Positions 36,200-45,026 of a stretch of 64,000 nt of DNA are shown here, one piece after another (position 1 is the stretch's first letter; each line of letters opens with the position of its first letter). The notes below the pieces were generated by a model. The model saw nothing but the letters and a program-made list of their open reading frames with translations, was not told the DNA's origin and searched no databases. The position numbers and the translations under genes are program-made. The DNA is taken from positions 1-64,000 of the forward strand of contig JANJTC010000007.1 of NCBI GenBank assembly GCA_024711325.1. The letters are read 5' to 3'. The DNA is from Bacteriovoracaceae bacterium. GTDB lineage: Bacteria; Bdellovibrionota; Bacteriovoracia; Bacteriovoracales; Bacteriovoracaceae.

Positions 36200-36689
36200 G
36201 GCTATCGTCCTTATTTTGAGCTGAAGTTAGTTTAAATTGGTTGAACTCATCATGCTTGAGCTCATTCACAAATTCTTCCACATCCTGGAACTTTCTATAA
36301 ACGGCCGCAAAACGAATATAAGCAACCGGATCAAGATGACGGAGATACATCATAACAAGATTACCAATATCTTTTGTATGAATTTCTTTATCAGAAATAT
36401 CCAAGATTGCTTTTTCAATGTTGTTGATGATTCTTTCAATCTGGACCGCTGAGATCGGTCGTTTTTCACAGGCCTTCTCAATTCCCTTAAGAATTTTTTC
36501 CTGCTTATATGGTTCACGACGTCCATCACGCTTGATCACCATAGGCATAGAAAGTTCGACTGTCTCAAAAGTTGTAAACCTTTTCTGACAGGTTTCGCAT
36601 TTTCTGCGGCGGCGGATAATACATCCTTCTTCCAAGTTACGAGAATCCAGAACTTTGGTATCCGGTGCCGAACAATAGGGACATTTCAT
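36189..36689 (-). CDS. nrdR: Transcriptional repressor NrdR
   Basis: A 166-residue regulator of ribonucleotide reductase genes. The N-terminal zinc ribbon has CPYC and CETC pairs with the RRRRKC basic patch, and residues ~50-140 form the ATP-cone (VIKRDGRREPY). dATP/ATP binding controls repression. The upstream gap contains a long inverted repeat that could be structural or regulatory. First gene of nrdR-nusB. Confidence 0.96.
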   Translation of the reverse strand: MKCPYCSAPDTKVLDSRNLEEGCIIRRRRKCETCQKRFTTFETVELSMPMVIKRDGRREPYKQEKILKGIEKACEKRPISAVQIERIINNIEKAILDISDKEIHTKDIGNLVMMYLRHLDPVAYIRFAAVYRKFQDVEEFVNELKHDEFNQFKLTSAQNKDDSREY

Positions 36690-36707
36690 AATGCGGTCCT
36701 AAACTAC

Positions 36708-36791
36708 ATCTAGTGGTTAATGAGAAGTTTTCTACCATTCTTCTCCCAAGAAGAGAAGCTAAATGGCTGAAATGTTAACAAACCACTAGAT
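36708..36791 (-). promoter_or_regulatory. 11-bp inverted repeat with nested hairpin in the nrdR leader
   Basis: ATCTAGTGGTT (36708-36718) is exactly complementary to AACCACTAGAT (36781-36791) across 62 bases. On the nrdR strand the interior holds CTTCTC-TTCTTGG-GAGAAG. The whole element lies in the gap between the Kazal gene stop and the nrdR start and could be a 5' UTR structure or a terminator of the glyA unit. Confidence 0.55.
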
Positions 36792-36806
36792 CAGTATATC
36801 CAATAC

Positions 36807-37055
36807 TTACGGCCGGCATTTCCCTTCAGTCCAGGTCTTGTGGCCATGGCATTCAGCTTCACAAGAATTTCCATAGTTCACACCGCCGGCACAAACTGGC
36901 TTGAAGATCTTCATGCAGTAGCAGGGCTGAACTGTGTAGGGACTGGCCGGTTTGGCATTACTTTCACCAGCTGTGGCAGGGGTTTCCTTGGATTCTTTTT
37001 CAACATTTGAAGTGGAACAAGAAACCAGCAGGGCGAGTAATAATATAAATTTCAT
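36807..37055 (-). CDS. Kazal-domain lipoprotein
   Basis: An 82-residue lipoprotein with lipobox LVSC (Cys13) and a low-complexity linker, followed by a Kazal-type serine protease inhibitor module. Six cysteines (45, 47, 55, 65, 69, 80) and the PVCA...YGNSCEAEC core match the family. Anchored Kazal inhibitors would block proteases outside the inner membrane, which suits a predator protecting itself from prey or its own proteases (inference). AAGGAG precedes the ATG and the gene starts 9 bases after glyA. Confidence 0.88.
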   Translation of the reverse strand: MKFILLLALLVSCSTSNVEKESKETPATAGESNAKPASPYTVQPCYCMKIFKPVCAGGVNYGNSCEAECHGHKTWTEGKCRP

Positions 37056-37064
37056 ATGAGCTCC

Positions 37065-38306
37065 TTATGGGTAAACCGGAAACTTCACGCAAAGGTCATG
37101 CACACTCTGTTTTACTTCTTTCAGGATTTTTTCATCCTGAGAGTTTTTGAGCGCCTTTACAATGAGTTCGGCCATAAATTTAGTTTCTGTTTCTTTGAAT
37201 CCGCGCGAGGTTACCGCTGGAGTTCCCAGACGAATACCTGAAGTCACAAAAGGCGAGCGCTTATCATTGGGAACCATATTCTTGTTACAAGTGATATCCA
37301 CTCGCTCAAGAATCTCGCCGGCTTCTTTACCAGACATATTAACTGAATCCGTTTTAACCAGGACTAAATGGTTATCCGTTCCACCCGAGACCAGCTCAAT
37401 TCCGTGCTCCATCAAAGTGCTGGCAAGCATTTTGGAATTTTTAATCACTTGTGACTGATAAGTTTTAAATTCGGGCATCAACGCTTCTTTAAAAGCAACG
37501 GCCTTACCTGCAATCACATGCTCAAGTGGTCCACCTTGAATTCCTGGGAAGATGAGTGAGTTAAGTTTCTTCGCCAGATCTTCACGGTTGGTGAGGATTA
37601 AGCCTCCGCGAGGACCACGGAGAGTTTTATGAGTGGTAGAAGTCACCACATCCGCATATTCCATTGGAGAAGGATGAAGGCCCGCGGCCACAAGTCCCGC
37701 TATGTGGGCCATATCCACCATGAGAACGGCATCGATTGATTTTGCAATGGCACTGAATTTTTCAAAATCAATAATCCGCGGATAGGCCGAAGCTCCGGCA
37801 ATGATCATGCGAGGTTTTTCTCTTTTGGCAATTTCTTCGAGCTGGTTGTAATCAATCATTTCAGTTTTCGGATCAAGACCGTAATGAAGGGCCTTGTAAA
37901 GTTTGCCGGAGAAATTTACTGGAGAACCGTGAGTTAAGTGTCCACCTTGGGCCAGATCCATTCCGAGGAAGGTATCACCATGATTAAGCATGGCCATGTA
38001 GACCGCCATATTCGCTTGCGAGCCTGAGTGAGGTTGCACGTTGGCAAAACTAGCATTAAAAATTTTTTTCACCCGCTCAATAGCGAGGGTTTCAATTTCA
38101 TCCACGAATTCACAACCATTGTAATAGCGCTTATTCGGGTAACCTTCGGCATATTTATTGGTCAGGCACGATCCCTGAGCTTCCATCACGGCCTGTGAAC
38201 AGTAGTTCTCAGAGGCGATGAGCTCAAGGCCCAGTTCCTGGCGGTTTTGTTCTTTTTGGATAAACTGAGCGACTTCTGGGTCGACTTCTAAAAGATGTTT
38301 GGACAT
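37065..38306 (-). CDS. glyA: Serine hydroxymethyltransferase
   Basis: A 413-residue PLP enzyme interconverting serine and glycine with tetrahydrofolate. The PLP Lys is in [14 protein letters not shown], and [14 protein letters not shown] and VDMAHIAGL are conserved. Length and start ([14 protein letters not shown]) are usual and AAGGAG precedes the ATG. It supplies one-carbon units. The Kazal lipoprotein gene follows closely in the same transcript. Confidence 0.97.
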   Translation of the reverse strand: MSKHLLEVDPEVAQFIQKEQNRQELGLELIASENYCSQAVMEAQGSCLTNKYAEGYPNKRYYNGCEFVDEIETLAIERVKKIFNASFANVQPHSGSQANMAVYMAMLNHGDTFLGMDLAQGGHLTHGSPVNFSGKLYKALHYGLDPKTEMIDYNQLEEIAKREKPRMIIAGASAYPRIIDFEKFSAIAKSIDAVLMVDMAHIAGLVAAGLHPSPMEYADVVTSTTHKTLRGPRGGLILTNREDLAKKLNSLIFPGIQGGPLEHVIAGKAVAFKEALMPEFKTYQSQVIKNSKMLASTLMEHGIELVSGGTDNHLVLVKTDSVNMSGKEAGEILERVDITCNKNMVPNDKRSPFVTSGIRLGTPAVTSRGFKETETKFMAELIVKALKNSQDEKILKEVKQSVHDLCVKFPVYP

Positions 38307-38439
38307 GGTGTCTCCTTGTGCTTCTATTTTAGGAGACCAAGAGGGTAGTGCCTAGTAATTTCAAGGACTCATCCCGAATTGTAAGAAATACCTAAACCAT
38401 TGATTGGACTCATGAAAGGCGGTTATGATTTGACGCGTT

Positions 38440-39165
38440 ATGGATATCTATTTTTTGATCCTTTTTCTTTCGGTGGTGCAGTCGCTCTTTGGAGTGGGTC
38501 TTTTGCTTTTTGGCACACCTTTGATGCTCCTTCTGGGGTATGAATATACTGAGGCCTTAATGTATTTACTGCCGGCCTCCGCTGTGTTGAGTTGGAGTCA
38601 GGTGCGCGACTTTTCTCAGGTAAAATTAAATGGCGGTTACCGAAAACTTTTTTTTCTGATCTGTTTGCCCTTTCTCGGGTTGGGAATGTTGGCCGCAACC
38701 GAATATGATTTAAGTCGTGAGATTAAATTCTTCGTCACCCTAATGCTCGTGCTCGCCTTTATTGTACGAACATCATTTTATTTCAAAGATCGTCTTCAGA
38801 TCCTGATGAAAAAAAATCTTCCTCTCGCTTTGGGGATGATGGGATTAATCCACGGCCTTTCCAATATGGGCGGATCAATTTTAACTCCTCTGGTTTCCAG
38901 TCTCTATAAAGATAAAAACAAGGTGCTGGCGGCGGTGAGCTTTGATTATGCCTTTATGGCGAGTTTACAATTAATTATTCTGGTATTTATTGCGCAAGTT
39001 GATTTTGAGACCCATCACCTATACGGCGCTGGGATCTCACTTGCCATGAGATATTTGATCGGTAAGAAAGTTTTTGCTTTTACTTCCGAAGTTAGTTACC
39101 AGCGACTCATCAATGGTTTCATCTTTGCTAATGCACTACTTTTAGGAATCAATCTTTTCAATTAA
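38440..39165 (+). CDS. TauE/SafE (TSUP) family membrane transporter
   Basis: A 241-residue protein of seven to eight helices with an internally repeated half: FGVGLLLFGTPLMLLLG in the first half and HGLSNMGGSILTPLVSSL in the second, typical TSUP signatures. The family exports sulfite or organosulfonates; substrate unknown here. No clear SD site is seen before ATG 38440. It is divergent from glyA. Confidence 0.85.
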   Translation: MDIYFLILFLSVVQSLFGVGLLLFGTPLMLLLGYEYTEALMYLLPASAVLSWSQVRDFSQVKLNGGYRKLFFLICLPFLGLGMLAATEYDLSREIKFFVTLMLVLAFIVRTSFYFKDRLQILMKKNLPLALGMMGLIHGLSNMGGSILTPLVSSLYKDKNKVLAAVSFDYAFMASLQLIILVFIAQVDFETHHLYGAGISLAMRYLIGKKVFAFTSEVSYQRLINGFIFANALLLGINLFN

Positions 39166-39177
39166 TTGAAAGGCAAC

Positions 39178-39212
39178 AAAAAAAGAATGCCCACATCAAT
39201 TGACGTGAGCAT
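39178..39212 (-). terminator. Intrinsic terminator for the tandem secreted genes
   Basis: On the minus strand ATGCTCACGTCAA folds on TTGATGTGGGCAT (13 pairs, two of them G-U) and is followed by TCTTTTTTT. It lies after the TauE-like gene's stop and ends transcription from the opposite strand. Confidence 0.88.
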
Positions 39213-39248
39213 CCTTAAGCTTTAAAAGCTGTCTATCAGAGTTACAAA

Positions 39249-39557
39249 TTAACGAGCAAGAAATTTACAAGCTCTTCCAATAAGAGTCTGGTGAGCGTCT
39301 GAAACAACAGTCATAGTTTCGCCAGAGTAGATAACAGAGTGAACAGACTTAGTTACAACAACTTCACGATACTTGCCAACACGTCTTTCAAGGTCGAACT
39401 GAACACGCTTGATATCAAGGTCAGAACCAGTTTTGTTTGTAAGAGTACAAGCATGCTTTCCGTTAACTACAGAAAGTTTTCCGTAGTGAGACTCAAGACC
39501 AAAAGCGAAAGATTGAGTAGATAGAGCAAGAAGAGCAACAGTTAATAGTGATTTCAT
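39249..39557 (-). CDS. Small secreted protein, tandem copy 1
   Basis: A 102-residue exported protein with signal peptide MKSLLTVALLALSTQSFA. The mature part is beta-rich with two cysteines (HACTLTN near 37 and RACKF near 97) that probably form a disulfide. It is about 89% identical to its neighbour, with differences mostly in surface-type residues. CGGAGAA precedes the ATG. Codon use is biased (GTT, TCT, GCT), suggesting good expression. Family not recognised. Confidence 0.8.
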   Translation of the reverse strand: MKSLLTVALLALSTQSFAFGLESHYGKLSVVNGKHACTLTNKTGSDLDIKRVQFDLERRVGKYREVVVTKSVHSVIYSGETMTVVSDAHQTLIGRACKFLAR

Positions 39558-39600
39558 TTTATTCTCCGTTTTTTTTAGTTTTATATATTTAAGTTACAAA

Positions 39601-39909
39601 TTAACGAGCAAGAAATTTACAAGCTCTGCCAATAACAGTTTGGTTAGCGTTAGAAACAACAGTCATTGTTTCGCCAACGTAAATTACAGAGTTAACAGAT
39701 TTAGTAGCAACAACTTCACGAGTCTTACCAACACGTCTTTCAAGATCAAATTGAACGCGCTTGATATCTAAGTCAGAACCAGTTGTGTTTGTAAAAGTAC
39801 AAGCGTGCTTTCCGTTAACTACAGAAAGTTTTCCGTAATGAGACTCAAGGCCGAAAGCGAAAGATTGAGCAGAAAGAGCAAGAAGAGCAACAGTTAAAAG
39901 TGATTTCAT
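39601..39909 (-). CDS. Small secreted protein, tandem copy 2
   Basis: A 102-residue paralogue of the gene downstream, with the same signal peptide but ALSAQSFA, and the same cysteine pair. About eleven substitutions separate the copies, including T/K, H/N and S/V changes near residues 70-88. CGGAGAA precedes the ATG. As the upstream copy it probably carries the promoter for both. Function unknown. Confidence 0.8.
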   Translation of the reverse strand: MKSLLTVALLALSAQSFAFGLESHYGKLSVVNGKHACTFTNTTGSDLDIKRVQFDLERRVGKTREVVATKSVNSVIYVGETMTVVSNANQTVIGRACKFLAR

Positions 39910-40292
39910 TTTTTTCTCCGTTTAGTGAGGTTAAAGTTTTTAATTTCGTATGTCGGGTCGAGATGGAAAGTAGTGAAGATGCAAAAATAAGTAAAGGTGA
40001 AAGCAATTAAATGAACGAAAAAGCGTTCACGGATGTGTACAGCAAACTTAAGGAAACACCATGGTTCTGCGTGTATGCTGCTGATATTGTTGGCAAGTGG
40101 AGAGAGCGCAGTTGGTTCGATTTGCAGATGTGTATCGTGAAAAAGGTACAGGATTGGCGTGTCTCGAGATGTTTTAATTTTAATGAATACAAGTACGATT
40201 GCTTATTCAAAGCCCAATAATATTGTGAATGTGTTCTCATCGAATGAAAAAATGATCTTGGGGCCAGATAGGATGGATTAATTTGGGGATCA

Positions 40293-40306
40293 GTTCGGCG
40301 CCGAAC
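40293..40306. promoter_or_regulatory. 14-bp perfect palindrome
   Basis: GTTCGGCGCCGAAC is self-complementary over its full length and GC-rich in an A+T-rich spacer. It could bind a dimeric regulator. No gene starts close by. Confidence 0.4.
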
Positions 40307-40327
40307 CGCAAATAACAGAATAATAAA

Positions 40328-40359
40328 AGTCCTCTTAACTATTAATAGTTAAGAGGACT
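40328..40359 (-). terminator. Terminator after fabF, perfect 32-base palindrome
   Basis: Arms AGTCCTCTTAACTATT and their exact complement meet with no spacer, and on the minus strand TTTTATTATT follows. An extra half-arm (AGAGGACT, 40368-40375) lies just downstream of the fabF stop and could compete for pairing. Confidence 0.85.
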
Positions 40360-40376
40360 ATAAAATAGAAGAGGAC

Positions 40377-41621
40377 TTATTTAACTTTCTTAAACAGAGT
40401 CGAAGAATTCGTTCCACCAAATCCAAATGAATTATTAAGCGCGTACTTAATATCCTTCTGCTGAGGCTTATTCGGAACGTAGTTCAGATCACACTGAGGA
40501 TCGATATTCTCAAGGTTAATCGTCGGAGGAAGCATTCCTGTCTCAAGGGCCTTGATACAAAAAATAGATTCCAGTCCACCGGCAGCTCCCAACAAGTGAC
40601 CAGTCATCGACTTAGTTGAACTAACCGCTAAATCATATGAGTGTTTGCCGAAAACTTTTTTGATCGCCTGAGTTTCAGCTACGTCACCCAGTGGAGTCGA
40701 AGTTCCGTGAGCATTGATGTAACCCACATCTTCCAGTCTTACACCGGATGATTCCATGGTCTGTTGCATGCATAAAAGAGCACCCATGCCTTCCGGATGG
40801 GGAGCTGTAATATGGTGAGCATCAGAACTGGCACCGAAGCCTACTATTTCTGCGATGATGGTGGCGCCTCGAGCGACGGCCTTCTCGTAGTTTTCAAGCA
40901 CGAGGATACCGGCACCTTCACCCATGACAAAACCGTCGCGATCAACGTCGTAAGGACGAGAAGCGCGATGAGGTTCATCGTTTCTACGTGAGAGAGCTTT
41001 CATGGAAGCAAAGCCTGCGATGGTGAAGCCCGTGATAACGGCTTCGGTTCCACCGGTTAACATGGCATCTTGTCTTCCCAACATGATTTCAGTGGCGGCA
41101 AGTCCTATGGCATGAGCACTCGAAGCACAAGCACTGGCCACGGCAAAGTTAATGCCCTTGAAACCATAGTGAATGGAAATCAAACCTTCCGGCATGTTTG
41201 GTATGACTGAAGGAATGAAGAAAGGGGACACTCGACGTGCACCTTTTTCCATGAAGATTTTATGGTTAGCTTCAATATGCGGAAAACCACCCAGACCAGT
41301 ACCGAAGATGATGCCGATTTTTTCCGGAGCATATCCGGCTTCAGTTAAACGAGCTTGTTTAACAGCTTCGTCACTGGCATGAAGGCCATACTGATTGAAC
41401 AAATCAAAACGGTCCTGATCTTTCAGTTCCATTAGATTTGGATCTAATTTAAAATTTTTAACTTCTCCGCCAAAAGTGACGGGCCAGTTTTCTGTTTTTT
41501 GATTTTCCAGCGTGGAAATTCCAGATTTACCTAAAAGAGCATTCTTCCAAACTTCATCCAGATTATTTCCAAGGCCGCAGATGGCACCCATTCCGGTGAC
41601 CGCTACTCGATGTAATTTCAT
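40377..41621 (-). CDS. fabF: 3-oxoacyl-ACP synthase II (FabF)
   Basis: A 414-residue condensing enzyme elongating fatty acyl-ACP. Cys in ASACASSAHAIG and the two His in NAHGTSTPLGD and STKSMTGHLLGAAG form the Cys-His-His triad. It is last of the fab cluster. A strong hairpin between acpP and fabF suggests separate control. GGA lies 8 bases before the ATG. Confidence 0.97.
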   Translation of the reverse strand: MKLHRVAVTGMGAICGLGNNLDEVWKNALLGKSGISTLENQKTENWPVTFGGEVKNFKLDPNLMELKDQDRFDLFNQYGLHASDEAVKQARLTEAGYAPEKIGIIFGTGLGGFPHIEANHKIFMEKGARRVSPFFIPSVIPNMPEGLISIHYGFKGINFAVASACASSAHAIGLAATEIMLGRQDAMLTGGTEAVITGFTIAGFASMKALSRRNDEPHRASRPYDVDRDGFVMGEGAGILVLENYEKAVARGATIIAEIVGFGASSDAHHITAPHPEGMGALLCMQQTMESSGVRLEDVGYINAHGTSTPLGDVAETQAIKKVFGKHSYDLAVSSTKSMTGHLLGAAGGLESIFCIKALETGMLPPTINLENIDPQCDLNYVPNKPQQKDIKYALNNSFGFGGTNSSTLFKKVK

Positions 41622-41640
41622 AATTTGTGTCCAGAAAGTA

Positions 41641-41665
41641 AAAGGCCTCCAGGGCGGAGGCCTTT
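41641..41665 (-). terminator. Hairpin between acpP and fabF
   Basis: AAAGGCCTCC pairs with GGAGGCCTTT around a 5-base loop, 8 bases after the acpP stop. On the minus strand TACTTTC follows. It would partly end acpP transcripts or protect their 3' end. Confidence 0.8.
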
Positions 41666-41673
41666 AAAACGAT

Positions 41674-41907
41674 TTAGTGAGATTTAGCTTTCAAGTAAGT
41701 AACGATGTCGCCGATAGACTTAAGATTTTCTGTTTCATCTTCCGGGATCTCAACACCGAACTCATCTTCCATCTTCATCATAAGCTCAACCATATCTAGT
41801 GAATCAAGGTTAAGGTCATCAACGAAGCTTGTGTTAAGGCTAATGTTAGCTGCGTCCATCTTAGTTGCTTCTGAAACGAGCTTAATTACCTTCTCTTGTA
41901 ATTCCAT
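41674..41907 (-). CDS. acpP: Acyl carrier protein
   Basis: A 77-residue ACP carrying growing acyl chains on 4'-phosphopantetheine. The modified Ser36 lies in LDSLDMVEL. The ATG at 41907 has GGAGG 8 bases upstream; a TTG five codons earlier overlaps the SD site and is rejected. Acidic helix II follows. It sits between fabG and fabF as usual. Confidence 0.97.
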   Translation of the reverse strand: MELQEKVIKLVSEATKMDAANISLNTSFVDDLNLDSLDMVELMMKMEDEFGVEIPEDETENLKSIGDIVTYLKAKSH

Positions 41908-41943
41908 TAAAATATCCTCCAAAATTTGAGATGCACTAACTTA

Positions 41944-42702
41944 TTAAATGTATAATCCGCCGTCAATTTTTATCACTTCGCCCGTCACATAACTTGACGC
42001 GCGACTCAGTAAAAAGCAAGTAAGTTGGGCAACTTCCTCAGCATTCCCCATTCTTCCCAGAGGAATAGACTTAGAATACTCTTCTTTGGCCTTCTCGTTT
42101 AAGGCTTCCGTCATATCGGTTTGAATAAAGCCCGGACAGATCACGTTACAACGCACATTCCGAGTCGCAAGTTCCTTGGCCACCGACTTAGAAAAGCCAA
42201 TAAGGCCTGCTTTTGAAGCGGCATAGGCCGCCTGAGAAGCGTTACCCATCAGACCCACAATCGAACTCATATTCACGATCGAAACGTTTTCGGCACGTAA
42301 GAAGTTGCGGGAAAGGGCCTGAGTCACCATCATCGCCCCTTTTAGGTTGGTATCGATAATTTGTGACATTTCATCCGGCTTCAAACGAAGCAGTAGGGTA
42401 TCTTTTGATATTCCGGCATTATTAACCAGACCTGAGATAGGGGCTACGTTTTTAGTGAACTCATCAATCGCCTTAGTCATGGCCTCATAATCAGTGACAT
42501 CAAATTTAAGTCCTGTCGCCTGTCCACCGGCTGCCACTAATTCTTCTTTTAGAGCTGCGGCCTTGGCCTCATCTCCGCGGTAATTAAAAACCACATGGGC
42601 GCCTTGACTTGCAAGTGAGAGGGCAATGGATTTTCCAATCCCACGAGCAGCTCCGGTTACCAGAATCACTTTGTCTTTCAAATCAGAATAGATAGCAGTC
42701 AT
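41944..42702 (-). CDS. fabG: 3-oxoacyl-ACP reductase
   Basis: A 252-residue SDR reducing 3-oxoacyl-ACP with NADPH. TGAARGIGKS binds cofactor, the catalytic Tyr and Lys are in YAASKAG with the preceding Ser in VNMSSIVG, and NNAGIS is conserved. It overlaps the end of fabD by 4 bases. Confidence 0.96.
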   Translation of the reverse strand: MTAIYSDLKDKVILVTGAARGIGKSIALSLASQGAHVVFNYRGDEAKAAALKEELVAAGGQATGLKFDVTDYEAMTKAIDEFTKNVAPISGLVNNAGISKDTLLLRLKPDEMSQIIDTNLKGAMMVTQALSRNFLRAENVSIVNMSSIVGLMGNASQAAYAASKAGLIGFSKSVAKELATRNVRCNVICPGFIQTDMTEALNEKAKEEYSKSIPLGRMGNAEEVAQLTCFLLSRASSYVTGEVIKIDGGLYI

Positions 42703-43631
42703 AGGGCCTCGACTTCAGAAAATCCTGTCTCAGTATCAAGACTAATGACTTTCAGATTAGGGTTAATTTTTTTAATCAGACCGGCGAGAACTTTGCCTGG
42801 CCCGCATTCAATGATGAGAGTGTCATCACTTAACTTCTGAATACTCTGAGTCCAGAGAACACTTCCGCAAACTTGTTTTAAAAGATTCTCTTTAATGATT
42901 TCAGGATTAGTATCAGTTGCGTACTCAAGGGCATCCACGTTGGCGATGTAGTTAAACTTCAGTGATTGAAATTTAATTTCATCCAGCACGGGTTTTAATT
43001 TCATTTCTGCGGGCTTCATCAGCGCGCAGTGAAAGGGTGCCGAGACTTGGAGCTCAATTGCTTTTACTCGAGCTCCTGTTTTTTCTTCCATTAAACGAAT
43101 CGCTCGCTCACAAGCATACTTGTCGCCGGAAATTACGATTTGAGAAGGCTCATTAAAGTTCGCGGGACTGACTTTTTCATCTTCTGTTGAAGCTGCTGCA
43201 CAGGCCTCGATGATTGTGGCCTCTTCTTGTTTTAAGATGGCATACATGGTGCCTTTGCCTTGAGGCACGGCTTCCTGCATGTATTTTCCACGGTAATGAA
43301 CGGCCTTGACTGCTTCGTCAAAAGTCATCACACCTGCGGCCGACAGAGCAGCATACTCGCCGACTGAATGGCCCAGCACTCTCTCAACAAAAACATTTCT
43401 TTGTTTTAAGAGGCCTTGCAGTTTATCAAACAACATCAGGGAATGAGCAACAATAGCAGGCTGGGTATTTTCAGTTAATTTCAGATCTTCGGCCGGACCT
43501 TCCAGCATCATCTTTTTAAGATCATAACCAGTGGCCGCATTGGCCTGATCAAAGAAGGCATAGTCTGAGAACACTTTTCCCATGCCTACGTATTGAGTGC
43601 CCTGACCTGGGAATACAACTGTAACTTTCAT
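42699..43631 (-). CDS. fabD: Malonyl CoA-ACP transacylase
   Basis: A 310-residue enzyme loading malonate on ACP. Nucleophile Ser in LGHSVGEY, GQGTQ near the start and the QVSAPFHC histidine are present. The second ATG (43631) is preferred, 5 bases after GGAGAG; the first is only 2 bases away. It lies 8 bases after fabH. Confidence 0.96.
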   Translation of the reverse strand: MKVTVVFPGQGTQYVGMGKVFSDYAFFDQANAATGYDLKKMMLEGPAEDLKLTENTQPAIVAHSLMLFDKLQGLLKQRNVFVERVLGHSVGEYAALSAAGVMTFDEAVKAVHYRGKYMQEAVPQGKGTMYAILKQEEATIIEACAAASTEDEKVSPANFNEPSQIVISGDKYACERAIRLMEEKTGARVKAIELQVSAPFHCALMKPAEMKLKPVLDEIKFQSLKFNYIANVDALEYATDTNPEIIKENLLKQVCGSVLWTQSIQKLSDDTLIIECGPGKVLAGLIKKINPNLKVISLDTETGFSEVEAL

Positions 43632-43639
43632 CATCTCTC

Positions 43640-44641
43640 CTAGTATTTAAGGAAAACGGCTCCGGCAGTAAGACCTGCTCCAAAAGCAGCTAATAGAAGA
43701 TTATCACCGCGCTTGATTTTTCCTTCGCGGATGGCCTCATCTAAAGCAATTGGTATCGTGGCCGAAGAAGTATTGGCGTATTTGTCTACATTGATAATGA
43801 CTTTCTCAGGTGGAAAACCAAATCGGTTCCCAACCGCTTCAATGATACGAAGGTTTGCCTGGTGAGGAATAAACCAATCCACATCTTCCATGGTCTTGCC
43901 TGAATCTTTAATGACCTTCTCGGAGAGAGAAGCCATGGTTTTTACGGCAGACTTGAAAACTTCCTGACCATTCATGGTTACCCAGTTTTCGCCCTTATCC
44001 AGAACTTCCTGAGTCACACGCTTACAAGCACCGCCGGCCTGAAGCATGAGATGATCTTTCTTAGTTGAATCCGCCGCCAAAGTTGTGCTGTAAATTTGAG
44101 AGTCCTCATTTTCAGAAGCACGACCCAAAACTACAGCTCCGCAACCGTCACCAAAAAGAATACAAGTGTTACGGTCATCCCAGTTATTAAATGAGCTGGT
44201 CATTTCTGAGCCTACAACCAGAATGTGTTTATACACTCCCGTCTTAATCATCGCATCTGCCATCGGAAGAGCGTACAACCAACCAGTACAAGCAGCATTT
44301 ATATCTAAAGCGCCACAAGCATTCGTGATGCCAAGTTTATGCTGAAGCATACAAGCGGTGTTGGGGAAGAACATATCAGGCAAAGTTGCCGAGACTAAAA
44401 TGAAGTCAATATCATTAGGAGTAAGGTTGGCCGCTTCAATCGCCTGCAGGGCCGCAAGTTTTGCCATTCCGCTGGGAGATTCATCTTTTGATAAATCTGC
44501 AATTCGTCTGGTATGGATTCCCGTTCTCTCCACAATCCATTGATGATTAGTATCGACACGTTTGGCGATATCATCATTAGTTAAAATCTTGTCTGGCAGA
44601 AAGCTCCCAGTCCCAAGAATTTTTGTGTTAAAAAGTTTCAT
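43640..44641 (-). CDS. fabH: 3-oxoacyl-ACP synthase III (FabH)
   Basis: A 333-residue initiating condensing enzyme using acetyl- or branched acyl-CoA. Cys in AACTGW, His in PHQANLR and Asn in ANTSSA form the triad. A terminator separates it from rpmF upstream, and plsX, usually between rpmF and fabH, is absent here. Start MKLFNTKILGTGS is typical. Confidence 0.97.
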   Translation of the reverse strand: MKLFNTKILGTGSFLPDKILTNDDIAKRVDTNHQWIVERTGIHTRRIADLSKDESPSGMAKLAALQAIEAANLTPNDIDFILVSATLPDMFFPNTACMLQHKLGITNACGALDINAACTGWLYALPMADAMIKTGVYKHILVVGSEMTSSFNNWDDRNTCILFGDGCGAVVLGRASENEDSQIYSTTLAADSTKKDHLMLQAGGACKRVTQEVLDKGENWVTMNGQEVFKSAVKTMASLSEKVIKDSGKTMEDVDWFIPHQANLRIIEAVGNRFGFPPEKVIINVDKYANTSSATIPIALDEAIREGKIKRGDNLLLAAFGAGLTAGAVFLKY

Positions 44642-44674
44642 AGATCGTCCTTGTCATTTAACTTTGAGCACAAA

Positions 44675-44699
44675 TAAAAAAGCCTTCTTTCGAAGGCTT
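44675..44699 (-). terminator. Intrinsic terminator after rpmF
   Basis: AAGCCTTC pairs with GAAGGCTT around a 4-base loop and the minus strand continues TTTTTATTTG. It ends yceD-rpmF before fabH. Confidence 0.92.
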
Positions 44700-44724
44700 A
44701 TTTATTTTGTTTTATTTTGAAAGC

Positions 44725-44937
44725 TTAGACCTGAGCAGCATTTGCGTCAGCTTTAACTTTGATTTCAAAAACTTGTTTACCTTTATAGTGGCCACAAGCT
44801 GAGCATACACAGTGTGGAAGAACAGAGTCACCACAGTTAGGGCAAGCCTGAGGGAATTTTCTATAAAGTTTATGATGTTGACCAGCTCGTCTTAAACCTT
44901 TACGCGAAACGCTGGTTCTTTTCTTAGGTACTGCCAC
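44725..44937 (-). CDS. rpmF: 50S ribosomal protein L32
   Basis: A 70-residue basic ribosomal protein. Start is GTG with GGAGG 6 bases upstream (MAVPKKRTSVSRKGLRRAG). Zinc-ribbon cysteines CPNC and CSAC are intact, the C+ form. It follows the DUF177 gene, a widely kept arrangement, and ends in a terminator. Confidence 0.97.
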   Translation of the reverse strand: MAVPKKRTSVSRKGLRRAGQHHKLYRKFPQACPNCGDSVLPHCVCSACGHYKGKQVFEIKVKADANAAQV

Positions 44938-45026
44938 AAATCCTCCGATATTACTCTAATGCTTTATCTAATTTCTAAAATTGAGGTTCTATTTCTAATA
45001 CAGATTCCACTGCTTGCCAAGTGCAT

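Larger units (their letters stand above)
39240..39927 (-). repeat. Tandem duplication, 352-bp period
   Basis: Two copies (39240-39575 and 39592-39927) contain one small secreted gene each with the same start, SD and stop context. Near-identical bases run from before the stop codon to past the SD site, so the duplication is recent. Confidence 0.9.
39910..40376. other. Gene-poor spacer upstream of the tandem genes
   Basis: No convincing gene here. Two overlapping antiparallel frames (40011-40220 plus, 40007-40240 minus) lack a good SD site and family resemblance. The spacer holds the promoter of the tandem genes, the palindrome at 40293 and the fabF terminator at 40328. Confidence 0.6.

Noticed and set aside
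40007..40240. Antiparallel frames of 69 and 77 codons
   Set aside because: Neither has a convincing SD site, signal peptide or family match.
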